Source of the DNA: Pilaira anomala
Taxonomy: Eukaryota; Mucoromycota; Mucoromycetes; Mucorales; Mucoraceae
Assembly (NCBI GenBank): GCA_025716855.1
Contig: JAIXMQ010000053.1
Span: 62,001 to 126,000 of the forward strand
Direction of reading: 5' to 3'
DNA length: 64,000 nt
Both the position numbers and the translations under genes were made by a program. The notes beneath the pieces were generated by a model. That model worked only from the letters and a program-made list of their open reading frames with translations, ran no database searches and was not told where the DNA came from. This document shows, piece by piece, positions 33,346 to 45,024 of this stretch. Each line of letters begins with the position of its first letter. Within the stretch, counting starts at the first letter, position 1.

Positions 33346-34636
33346 TGTGGAAGGTTAAAAAGTCTCTTTTTTTATATGGATATTAAATATTTAAATATAT
33401 AAAAAAATTGTTATGAAATAAGTTGGGATGTCAAATTTTTTGGTATTTATATACGCTGTAAAAACAGGAGAGACGATAATAATAATAATAAAAAAATAAT
33501 ATACACTACAAGGAGGAAGGGGAAGATAAACATCTGATGAAAAAAAAAAAAAAAAAAAGTTTACATTAAAAATTTAAAGAAAAGAAATATTGTCCACTTG
33601 CATTATTCAAATAAAAAAGCTCTTTCTTAATGTTTATATTACATCAAACTATAAACAAACCTGATAAAAATGGACAAACATTGATCTGCCATACTTAAAC
33701 GCAGTCCTATTGTTTTCCACTTTACCCCTTTATTGTCTTATTTTTTAATAAAAGTAGACTTTAGGAGAAAGTTTTTAAAAAGCATTTTAACATGTATATA
33801 TTTAGTATATGTACCAGCCTTATAGGTTTTCACAGTAAGATGTTGATTTTTTTAATCTATCATGTAAAATATATATATATACATATATTGTTTTTTCTAC
33901 CCCTCCATACAATTAGTTGTAAAAAAGGTTACAGGGGATTTATTTCAACCGTATTAGTTGCTTATTACACGCAGGTTCGTAGTTCAACTTCTTGCTTTCT
34001 CCTTTATTGTATAAAGTAGAAAGCAAGACATATTAAAAATTTATGCTTCATTAACCACGCATAATTTTTTTTGAGGCAACATGACGATTTTATATATATC
34101 CCAGACAGACTTTTGCATGAACTGCATGAATTGTATTGGTGTGCAATAATTAATAAGTTGATATCAAATTTCATTGAATCTATTTTGAGACAAAAAAATT
34201 CGGCTTTTATTTTATGAACATAAAGAAAAAAAAGGGGAGGGGGGTTACGTGATAAAGAAACAGAGAAAAGGGTAAAATTCTATCAAATATCCAAACAGCC
34301 CACACTTTATTATGTTGTGTGAGTGTTTATACAAAAAAGGGGAGGTCATCTTGACTTGCTTGGTATATATTATTTATGGTCAATTTAGTCCGCATTGTAA
34401 CTTGTATTGTCCGGGAAACAAATGGAAGCAAATGAATTGTTTGAAATGATATTGGGATTAATATTAGACACCAGGTGCTTTGAAATTTACGTACAAATAT
34501 TTTTTTTTATTATTGAATAAGCTTAAAACCAAGTTTTTTTTTAATAAAAGGGGAAAAACGACAAAAAAATATTTTTTTAACTGCTAGACTGTACAGATTG
34601 ACAGTACTAAAAATGAGTTGGTGTAAAGTTGAGTGT
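33346..34636. other. intergenic between paralogues 1 and 2
   Basis: Contains the promoter of paralogue 1 and the 3' flank of paralogue 2; part of that flank is shared with paralogue 3. Confidence 0.5.
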
Positions 34637-35194
34637 TTACAAGATTCTACGACGGGCAATGGAACTTTTGTGGCTATCATCGTTCTTCTTGCCTTGATCT
34701 TTATTACCTTTAATTTCATTTTCATTTTCATCTTCTTCGTCTTCGTCTTCTTCATCTTCGTCTTCATCATCTTCATTTTCATCTTCTTTCTGTTCATTTT
34801 CATCTTCTTTCTGTTCATTTTCATCTTCTTTCTCTTCCTTCTCCTCATTTTCGTCCTCTTTCTCTTCATTTTCATCTTCTTTCTCTTCATTATTATCCTC
34901 TTTCTCTTCATTTTCATTATCCTTTTTAGGCTGTGTATTATCAGACTGTTTAACATCAGGAGAACTAGAGTTACGCTTATGAATAGCGTGGCCTAAAGCT
35001 CTACGCGCTAAGAAACTTCTACGAGCTTTTGTTGCATCACCAGAAATCGCAATATGACGACTAGTTATTGAGTTACCACTATGAGCCTCACTGATTACAT
35101 TAGAAAGACCAAAAGTAGATCCTGTAAGAGCATGAGAAGAAGAAGTAAATAAGATAGTAGCAATAAAACCGAGAGAAAAGATTGAGAAACGCAT
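34637..35194 (-). CDS. secreted low-complexity protein, paralogue 2
   Basis: A single-exon 185-aa product. Signal peptide MRFSIFSLGFIATILFTSSS is followed by a Ser/Gly-rich spacer and the core KARRSFLARRALGHAIHKR (about residues 56-74) with KR at its end. The remainder is a highly charged array of DENEEKE and DENEQKE units, then Asp/Glu pairs, and a basic tail ARRRIL. Homology to paralogues 1 and 3 is confined to the signal peptide and the core; the tails are unrelated low-complexity sequences. The position on the same strand in a row and a shared 3' flank with paralogue 3 show tandem duplication. Confidence 0.85.
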   Translation of the reverse strand: MRFSIFSLGFIATILFTSSSHALTGSTFGLSNVISEAHSGNSITSRHIAISGDATKARRSFLARRALGHAIHKRNSSSPDVKQSDNTQPKKDNENEEKEDNNEEKEDENEEKEDENEEKEEKEDENEQKEDENEQKEDENEDDEDEDEEDEDEEDENENEIKGNKDQGKKNDDSHKSSIARRRIL

Positions 35195-37050
35195 TGTTAA
35201 AGTATTGAACCCCTTTGAAAGAAATTGGGTTATTGAAAAATAATAATGGTATTAGAGAACAAAAAAATTATCGCTTATATATACTTTCTAATTATTTTTT
35301 ACTAACACATCATTTTATAAAAAGTGATGCAAAGAAACGAGGAGAAACTAAAATTTAAAGTTCTTCCATTCTCTCTAGAGTGTATTTATGCAGCGATCAG
35401 CAATTTTAAAAAGATCCTGCCTTTTTGTCCTTTACCTGGGATTTCACACAGAGAAAAAAATCAAATAAAGATAGACTGATTTACCTTTTGCATACATGAG
35501 AGAAAAAGGATCAAGATTTATAGAGTACCTATAAATTCAGAGTCCTTAGGATGCAGTATATGAATACCAAAATAACGACATTATATGTTATTAAGATAAT
35601 AAATTTTAATCAGTATAAATATATATTTCATCCAGAGAAAGGCTCAAGCAAGTTAAGTACAAACTATACTAAAGTTTGATGTTGTTAAGATAAACTTTGT
35701 ATTGGAGATCTACAAGGAAATACCTGTATTCGGTTACGAAATGGGCCTAAACAAGATTTGGGAAAAAATGATAAGTGAGTAAGATTAAATATAACTCATT
35801 TTAATTACAAATTTAGGCTGCTTGCAGAATAGACACTATATATGATTAGAATGAGTCGCAAAAATATTTTTTTTGTTTTATTATGATGACACCGGATATC
35901 TGTCTAAACTCGAAATAAATTAAAATTTATAAAACTGGTGTGAACTGGAAGTGTAAAAATAAAATGCATGATTTTGCAGCGAGCACTTCTCTGAGCTGAA
36001 ATAAATGAAATATATCATAATTAAGGCATACTGATGGGCTTCTTTGATTACATAAAAAGCTATATTTATATTCTTTACACATTTAAAGATATTTCGAGTA
36101 TTATGAAATTCATTCATAATTTAAATTGGCAATCAAGGGATACCATGAGATACAAAGAGGGTTGCACAGAAAGAGTTAATTCAGCATCTGTCGTGTTTTT
36201 TTTTCATTATACTGGCCTTTTTTATCTTGAAAATATAGCTTCAGCCCAAAGCTATTTAACAGCATTAAACCTTCTACAATATTTTTTTATGAGGCTATCT
36301 TGTTCCAGAAAACACACTTTAATGACAGATAAAGTGATCTTATTATATATATACCTAACAAGGTGACTTCTCAAATGAAGATGTAAGATACGCAACTTAA
36401 AGCATGAATTGTGGAACATAATGATCTATAAAAAAACACGTTTCTGTAATACTTTAATAGTTCCTTCGGCGCAACAAAAGTATTGTATCTGGCTGATGTA
36501 CCTGATAATTATATAAAAGAATCTTGTCGGTTATAGATAAGATGATAGTTATAATGATTGAACTTGCTGTATTAAAATTTTTTAGGATGCTAGCAGAGCA
36601 TGTGTCATTAGATGTAAATACAACATGTTCGTTCACAACACCTTTGTTTTTTATTTTAAAGTTTATAGTAAGATATTATTAAAATGAGAAAACTGATTTT
36701 ATATGAGAGAGAAAAGAAAAAGAGCGAGATTATCACGGATATGGACACTTATAACTATCACAAACACATTATATACTTATCAAGGGAGATAGCTGAACAC
36801 AATAAATATCGCTCTTCGTCTATTATAATTAATTTGATCTATCTTTATACAGGATATTTTTAAAAATAGGCGTATTTCTTTGAAATTAAGTACAAGTACT
36901 CTTTTTATTATATTTTTTAAATAAGTAGTTCAAAACTATTTTGAACAAGAAGAAAAGATGAAAAGGAACAAAAAAAAAATATTTTTAACTGCTAGACTGC
37001 AATAAAAATTGACAGTACTAAAAAATGGGGGATAGACATAATAAACGAAA
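35195..37050. other. intergenic between paralogues 2 and 3
   Basis: Holds the promoter of paralogue 2 and the 3' flank of paralogue 3. No other coding signal is convincing. Confidence 0.5.
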
Positions 37051-38064
37051 CTAACGAGTGAAAGCATCTTCGTAATCTTCATAGGACAAATTTCCAAAAT
37101 AATTAAATTCCTCACCATCGTTATCATCATCATCATCATCATCATCGTCATCGCCATCGCTATCGTCATTTACTTCGTCTTGCTTGAATTGATATGTATT
37201 ACCTTGATCATTGTTACCCTGATCCGAAACACCTTGTGCTGTATAACCTTGGTGGACAGCATTACCTTGACCTTCATAACCATTGCTTCCATTACTACCA
37301 TTACTTCCATTGCTACCATTGCTTCCATTACTACCATTGCTTCCATTGCTTCCATTGCTACCATTGCTTCCATTGCTACCATTGCTTCCATTGCTACCAT
37401 TGCTTCCATTGCTACCATTGCTTCCATTGCTACCATTGCTTCCATTGCTACCATTACTTCCATTACTTCCATTGCTACCATTACTTCCACAATTTCTATT
37501 ATAATTACAATTTCTGTCATTTTCATCGTCTTCACCATGATCATTTCCATCATCTTCATCTTCAATGTCTTCATCGATGTTCTTTCTATCACCATGTCCA
37601 TCAGTTGTGTTATCAATAGCTTGATTACGCTTATGGATAGCGTGCCCTAAATTTCTACGGGCTAAGAAAGCTCTACGAACTTTGACTGATTTTAAAGCGT
37701 TAGCAGCTGCTTCTTGAGATCCCAAGGTGGTAGAATCTAAGCCAACGGCTTCGGTGCCAACCTCTCCAGCTTCGGCAGGAGCAGCAGGAGCAGTATCAAA
37801 AGCTGAAACAACACCATTACCAGTAGGAACAGCAGTGTTAGTTAAAGGAGCGGCAGTATCGGCACCACCCTCGCTCTTAGCTGTAGTATCACCTCCCCCA
37901 AGAGTAGTAGCCTGAGATTGTGGATCAGGTTGGGATTCCAGAGTCATATCAGCGCCTTTAGGTGATAAATTACCACTACCAAAAGGAGTTTCTGTATCAG
38001 CAGTATACACAGAAGTTATCATGAGAGTAGCTATAACACCGAGAGAAAGAATTGTGAAACGCAT
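37051..38064 (-). CDS. secreted low-complexity protein with Gly-Ser-Asn array, paralogue 3
   Basis: A single-exon 337-aa product. Signal peptide MRFTILSLGVIATLMITSVY, then an Ala/Thr/Pro/Gly-rich spacer of about 100 residues, then the core KVRRAFLARRNLGHAIHKR (about residues 128-146). After an acidic linker comes an array of about 22 Gly-Ser-Asn units, encoded by a 9-bp unit whose Gly codon often alternates GGA/GGT (an 18-bp higher-order repeat at about 37280-37490). The end has a Gln/Gly-rich stretch and an Asp run. The family is unknown. The Gly-Ser-Asn array could be N-glycosylated only if followed by suitable residues, and N-G-S here is not a sequon, so it is more likely a flexible or adhesive spacer. 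Confidence 0.85.
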   Translation of the reverse strand: MRFTILSLGVIATLMITSVYTADTETPFGSGNLSPKGADMTLESQPDPQSQATTLGGGDTTAKSEGGADTAAPLTNTAVPTGNGVVSAFDTAPAAPAEAGEVGTEAVGLDSTTLGSQEAAANALKSVKVRRAFLARRNLGHAIHKRNQAIDNTTDGHGDRKNIDEDIEDEDDGNDHGEDDENDRNCNYNRNCGSNGSNGSNGSNGSNGSNGSNGSNGSNGSNGSNGSNGSNGSNGSNGSNGSNGSNGSNGSNGSNGSNGSNGYEGQGNAVHQGYTAQGVSDQGNNDQGNTYQFKQDEVNDDSDGDDDDDDDDDDNDGEEFNYFGNLSYEDYEDAFTR

Positions 38065-38893
38065 TTTTTTAAAAAGTGAAGTTACTTAAAAATGAAGTAT
38101 TGATTGATATTAAAAAAAAAAAACGAAAACATCAGTTTCTTTTATATATAATTTGTTTTTCAATTGTAGATTAATTTACGAACAAGTGATGCCAGATAGT
38201 ATGCAAAGAGTTTAGGGGAAGCCAGGCTTTTACGTTGATCAAAGCCGTCTATGTTCTCTCTCTCTCTCTCTTGCTATTTGTACATGTAATGCAACGAACT
38301 AAAAAAAAGTAGGTTCTGTTTTCACTAAATCTGGTAAGACGCTAAGTATCTTATGTACAATTTTAAAAAAAAAAATATATATGTAAAGTGGTAGATCTTG
38401 TTATGATTAGCTGATTGACGTTTTGCATAGACGAGATACTCCTCACCTACTAAAATTCTACAGAATTATCAAAGTAATTCATCTAACTTATTATATGAAT
38501 AAATACGGGATACATGTTGTATATATATATAAATTAATTCTATGTTTCGCGTCTTCTACTTCAGCATTTGTTTTTCTATTCAAAAAAATCTACTGGTTTT
38601 AAAAAAAATCAAGAGAAAATTAAGGTTCTAAAGGGTGATTAATAAAACAATTCACAGTTGTTCTCTAATAAAGGAGCTGTTTCTTTTTTCAAAGGGCAGT
38701 TTTTTTTTTTTTTTTTTTTTTAGTCGTCAATGGGCGTTTTTCTAATTGACTGTAAATTCATTTCAGGATTTTAAAAACAAATTTCCTTGCATAATGGGTG
38801 CATGAAAATAGTCAGGAGAGGCATTTTATTGAAAAAAGATGTGTTATGATGTTATATGGATTCGGAAGTAGGGGAAGATATCAACTCCTTCTC

Positions 38894-38938
<45 letters not shown>

Positions 38939-40952
38939 AATTATCTATACTTTGCCTTTGCAACTTTTTTTTTATCATAAATCTCATCTTCTAAAAGAGA
39001 TTGTAAACATATGGCGAATTTACGCAAATAAGTTCTATTGGCAATCCAAAGATAATTAAGTAACAAAACCAAAAGTGAACATATATTTGTATTTTTTTTT
39101 TTTGAACTTTCAACAGGCTTTTTTACTTGTTATCCACACATGCATATACGATATAATAGGATATTTCCTGTACTTTTCGGATAAAATAGTGACTAATTGA
39201 GATTGATTGATTTAATATTCTATTTGAATTGACATACTGTGTACAACAAATAAATAAGAGCTGCTCTGATGTGTGTGCTCAATTGTATCTATTTAACAAA
39301 CATCGATTTGCTTAATGTTGAGATTTATTTTATAGAATATCTACTTCCATAAATGATCACTCACTACGTCGATCTCCAACCAATTTTTCTCTTTTATTAT
39401 TCAAGGCACAAAGCTTTTTTTTCACATAAACAAGTACGCAAAAGATCGACCATTTGGCTGCTCTTAGGTACATTTGTACAACATCTCAGCAAAAAAAAAA
39501 AAGGAGTTACAAACAATTGTGTGGTTAATGTATACAACTATTTTGTATCATTACCTTCTTGTTAATAAATCCATTGGTTAAAGTATCTAAAAAGTTAAGA
39601 AAAGGCATGGCTGGCCAGAATATCTCTGGCCTGTCGCTTATTATTTTCATATATATCTACTTTGTACTGTCTCTCTGAATTCCATTAAATGTACTTTATA
39701 TATTCTAACTTTTTTTTAATTCAACAACAAACTGTTTTTATTCTTCTTCAATAAATAATTAAATAACCCTCGTATTGGTTATACCCATCATTCACTTTTG
39801 TGTGGCTTTAGTTACAGTTTTCTCATGCATATGGTAAGACCTTAAAAAAGTGGGTCACGATATATACACACAAAATACTTTTTCATAACAATGCTCAAAT
39901 CAAACAGGCGGATATACCGTAAAATTGTCAATGAAAGGTTTATATATATGAAACATCACATTCTAATTTGATAACCAAGGAAACATTACAAGCTATATAA
40001 AACACAGGCTATGAAGCCAATTTTATAAAAACATAGCATGTTATTTAAATTGTTTGAGAAGACCATAACACTTTTTTTTATTTTTTTTTTTTATTTATTT
40101 TTTTCCTAAAGCCTGAAGAGGAATGGCTGTCAGATTTATTGTTGTTAAATGATACAAGCTCTAACTAACCACCATAAACTAAAAACATTTCTTTCTCATT
40201 ATATTTCTTGTTGTCAGCTACATTATTTAACCGCGCATTTATATACATATTTCTTAGCTTTTTTCGATCTTCTCCTTCCATTGAAGCACATTTTTTCTGC
40301 GCTAACCACAAATCTAATCATAAATATAAGATAGATTTACTGATGCTAAATCAAATAACATATACAGTTTTAAACAATAGGTGTTTTCAGACCAATTTGA
40401 CCCAAATAACCTTTTTCATTTTATTGGCTGTAGTCAGTAACTCGGTATGCACACCTTTTTAATTCCGTCTCAATCCTGAAGGTTGGTTTTTGTATGTACA
40501 GCAGTCATATGTACATAACAGAAACAAGGCGATTGTGTTTTTTTTTAAAAAAAAAGCTCACACTCTTCGCTTAAATGCGTCAGACATCGTCCTTTCGAAC
40601 AAGTACCTTCTTCTCTCTTTTTTTTTTTTTTTTAGTAGAAGCTCTCACAAAAGTAGTTTTATATGCGGCTTAAAATCTAAACCTATCAAAATACATTTTG
40701 TTTTGGCGTTTCAATAATTTTGCATTACAAATGTTTGTTGTACGAATTTACGCTACAAAGAAAAAGAAAACATATTGTATATCACAGTGAGCTATATTCT
40801 TTCATTATTTTGTCTTGAACAAATATAATAAAATCTTATGTAATAAAAAAAAAAGTAAAAGCGTTTAGTAATCCTTTTTCCCCAGAAAATAAAAATGATC
40901 GAGATTTTCCGATGGTTTATCCGTTAAAAAATCAGAAAAAACTCATTTTTTG

Positions 40953-40983
<31 letters not shown>

Positions 40984-41028
40984 CACACATTATTATACAA
41001 CCCCTTGAGTAATAAAATAGTATAGAAA
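38065..41028. other. long intergenic region
   Basis: Nearly 3 kb with no supported gene. It contains the promoter of paralogue 3, a CT run near 38252, a T run of nearly 40 at 38899-38937 and the T-rich promoter of the ABC transporter (40950-40985). Short frames here have no domain or splice support. Confidence 0.5.
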
Positions 41029-41973
41029 ATGGCCAATGTGTTTTCAAGCTTGGGTAAAGGAAAAAAACCTTTATCTGGCTTACTTGTAGTCTCTTTAATC
41101 TATGCCATCCATAAAGCAAGAGTTCAATACAAGACCAAGATGCCTACAACTGGATCTGTACAAAATAAAAAGAAACATAAGAAAGTAGGTGTTAATGCTG
41201 AATTCATTGAACAAATGAAGAAGTTATTACCTATTTGTGTTCCAGGTGAGTTACAAGCTTTTAAAAATAAAAAAAAAATAATGTGCTGAAAAAAAAAAAA
41301 AAAGGTGTATTTTCAAAGGAGTCAGGTCTTTTAGTTGTACTTGCTACAGTACTTATTGCACGTACTTGGTTAGATATTTGGTTTTCTGGATTTAATGGGT
41401 AATAATAATAGAATAGTGTATACATATATATAAAAAAAAAAGAGAGGGTTCAAATGAAGTATATAAAAATTAGGTCTGTAGTGAAAGCCATTGTGTCAAG
41501 AGATAGAAAGCAATTTATTGCAAAGGCTATTGTAGAATTTGGACTTATGATGGTACGGCAAATTGAAGATATGCACTGTACAAAAATTAATTATCTCAAA
41601 TATTAGTGGCCCATGAGTATCGTAAACAATTCACTCAAGTTAACAATCAATGCACTTGCACTTAGTTTCAGACAAAGATTAACCAAGGTAAAAACAGACT
41701 GAAAGTACTCTTCTTTTTTGTTACTTAAAAAAAAAGATATTTAGCATGCACATAATCAATACTTGGACGGAATCACCTTTTATAAAATCTCCAATCTGGA
41801 TAATCGACTTCAAAATGCAGATCAATTATTGACTCAGGATATCGATAAATTTTCAGATAATTTATCTCATTTGTATTCAGATATTGCTAAACCAGTTGTT
41901 GATATCTTTTTATTTGCATATAAATTAGGTGAAGCCATGTAAGTCGAAATTGAATTTATTAGAGACCTATACA

Positions 41974-42004
<31 letters not shown>

Positions 42005-44078
42005 AAAGGATATATGTGATAGTGGTAATGAAGCACCTTTCTTTATGATTGCTTATTTTGTCATGTCTGGTGTTTTACTTCGTGCATTCTCTCCTCCTTT
42101 CGGTCGATGTAAGTTTATAATAGTAGCAGGATAAAAAAAAAAAAAAAGGTTCTAACATTTACTTTTTTTTAAATAGACACGGCTATTGAACAAAAGTTGG
42201 AAGGTGATTTTCGTTTCACACATGTAAGTCAAGAGAGAGAGAGAGAGAGAGAGAGAGAAAATAAGAGAGAAACAAGTAGTTAAAACGAGTTTAAAATAGT
42301 CACGTATCATCACACATTCTGAAGAGATTGCATTCTATCGTGGTGGAGAGCGTGAAAAGGAAGTGGTCAATAATACATTTGAAAAGATTTCGAATCATGT
42401 ACGTAAAGTATACACACTTCGTTTCTTGAATGGTATCTTTGACTCTGTTCTTGTCAAATATTGTGCTACCATGACTGCATATTAGTAAGTGTAATACATT
42501 ATTCCAACAAGATTTTATAATGTGTTAACCTTTTTTTTTTCTTTCTAGTTTATTAGCTAGACCTGTATTTGATCCTCGTTATGGTAAGTAAAATGAAATC
42601 AATTAAAAGAATTGTAAATTTAATTTTGTGTTTTAGCTACAAAGTATATGGGTGTTGATGCCGATCCAACTAAATTAATGGAAGATTATTCAAGAAATTG
42701 TAAGTTTTCTTTTCTTTATTCTTTAGTTTTACATTTTATTGACTAATATAAAAAAAAAAAAAAATAGCTAGTTACTTGATTAATTTATCACAAGCTGTGG
42801 GCAGACTTATTTTAACAGGTCGTGATTTAACTCGTTTTGCTGGTTATACTGTAAGTTTTTTCTTTTTTTTTTTTTTAAGAAAAAAAAAAAAATACAAGTA
42901 ATTTAAAATAGATTATTAAAATTGTATATATGTATATAGTCCCGTGTAGCAGAATTATTTGATGTATTGTCAGATGTTCGTAACGGTAAATATAAACGTA
43001 CCATGATGTCTACTGAAGAAAGTGGAGCTGGTAAGAATAAGCTCGTGGATACCAATAATACAAAAGGAAAGGTCTTGATCCGTGACGGAGTGATTGTTTT
43101 TGATAAAGTGCCTATTGTTACACCCAATAGTGATGTTTTGGTAAAATAAGAAAAAAAAAAAAAAGGGGGAGGGGGGATGATATACTCATTCATCTTATTT
43201 AGTTGAAAGATCTTTCTTTCAAAGTCAGTACAGGCATGAATTGTTTAATTTCAGGTCCTAATGGATGTGGTAAAAGTTCATTGTTTCGTATTTTAGGTGA
43301 TTTATGGCCTTTATTTGGTGGTACCTTGACTAAACCCGAAGCAACAAAATTATTTTATGTACCTCAAAAGCCTTACCTTCCTCTTGGTACCTTTAGAGAT
43401 CAAGTGATTTATCCTGATACACGTCAAGAAGCTATGGCTAAAGGATACGATGATGATTCTATTATGAAGTTATTGGATACAGTTCATTTAGGTTATTTAG
43501 TTGAACGTGAAGGTGGTTGGGATACAGTACAAGATTGGGCTGATGTTTTATCTGGTGGTGAAAAACAAAGAGTGGCTATGGCTAGATTATTTTATCATAA
43601 ACCTCAATTTGTAAGTTTTTACATATGTGTGTATGTAATGGACAGACATTGATTTATTTGTTTAGGCTATTCTTGATGAATGTACCAGTGCAGTGAGTGT
43701 AGATATTGAAGCCATCATGTATGAACATGCTCGTAAAGTAGGAATTACATTGTTCACTGTATCACACAGGTATATAAAAATACTACCCCCCCTTTTTTTT
43801 TATGCAGTGATTTGAATTTAACTTTTTTTTTTATATATATATAGAACTTCTTTAATTCGTCATCACGAATATCTTTTACGTTTTGATGGTGAAGGACATT
43901 ATGAATTTAGAGAGTAAAGTGTCTGGATTGAATTGAGCAAAAAAAAAAAAATTACTAAAATGATATTGTTATCTGTAGAATGGATCCAGAGGATTCAACT
44001 TCTGCGTTTGGTTTTGGACATGGTAAAACCAAACCTCAAAGTAAAATGGAAGAAGAGGAGGACGAAGAAGAAGAGTAA
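41029..44078 (+). CDS. peroxisomal acyl-CoA ABC half-transporter (ABCD family)
   Basis: A gene of about thirteen exons starting [15 protein letters not shown] and ending in an Asp/Glu-rich tail at 44078. The N-terminal half has the ABC transmembrane region, with the ABCD-type segment [19 protein letters not shown] (the EAA-like loop) and [10 protein letters not shown]. The nucleotide-binding domain shows Walker [10 protein letters not shown], the signature LSGGEKQR, Walker [12 protein letters not shown] and the switch histidine in VSHR. ABCD half-transporters (PMP70/ALDP, yeast Pxa1/Pxa2) dimerise in the peroxisome membrane and bring in fatty acyl-CoA for beta-oxidation. A last intron between REF(R)E and MDPEDS adds the acidic C-terminus. 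Several introns are full of A runs. Whether it is nearer PMP70 or ALDP was not resolved. Confidence 0.9.
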
Positions 44079-44337
44079 AAAAGTTTTTTGCTCTCTAAAA
44101 AATAAAATAAATTTTTTTTCAAAAAAAAAAAAAAAAAAAAAGTAGTATCATAGTAAATATGAATCTGTTGCCATGAGTTACCTTGGTTGTTGTGGTTACA
44201 ATCAATTCTTACTCTTTATTTTAGACCCTTCGAATGTATTAACAATAAAATGATACAAAAGCTCGCTTTCAACAACTGTATAAATGCTGTTTTTTGAGTT
44301 TAAATTATAAAAACATCAGGTAACTATTTTTGGGTTA

Positions 44338-44370
<33 letters not shown>

Positions 44371-45024
44371 ACGAGAACAAGTGTATATCTGAGCCCAGTT
44401 TTTGGTTATAAATTGAGCCGAGGGTAGGGGAAAAAGAGAAAGTAAATATGGAATGGGAGGAGAAGAAGAAGAAGGAGGAGGCGAAATATAAAAAATGAAT
44501 AATATTTCGAGTTTTTAGTCCGTACATATAAGCTCCAAAATATAAATTTGTTTTTTTAATAAACTATAAGATGTGAGTAACTGAATAGTTTAAAGAGCGC
44601 ATTTTTTTTTTTCCTCCTGCAATTTATTAAGGGGGCGTTTTTTTTTTTACACTATTCTCACTCACACACACGCTTTTTAAAAATGATATCATGAGAGAGA
44701 GAGAGAGAGAGAGAGCAAGCAGTAATAAAATGAGAGGCGTTTTTTACTGATAAAAAAAAAAAAAAAAAAAAGTTAAAAAAAGAAAGTATCTATTTTTACA
44801 TAATTTAATTCTGTAACTTCTAAAAAAGTGTGTTAATGCAAAACATTTTTGAAAAACATGAAAAAGCCTTTATAAGGGCCCTTTGAACATTTAGAGACCG
44901 ATATTTACACTTGCTATTTTTAATTCAAAAAAAAAAAAAAATAGCACTCTTTTTTTCTTTTTTTTTTCTTTTCTCTCTAATATTTTTTTTTTTTTTTTTT
45001 CGAGAAACTCTCTCAGTCATTCCA
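44079..45024. other. intergenic
   Basis: Contains A runs near 44121 and 44341, GA microsatellite at 44696-44715 and the T-rich promoter of the RhoGAP gene. No gene seen. Confidence 0.5.

Noticed and set aside
37280..37490. CRISPR-like regular array
   Set aside because: Units are 9 bp, contiguous and in frame as Gly-Ser-Asn codons; there are no spacers and the organism is a eukaryote.
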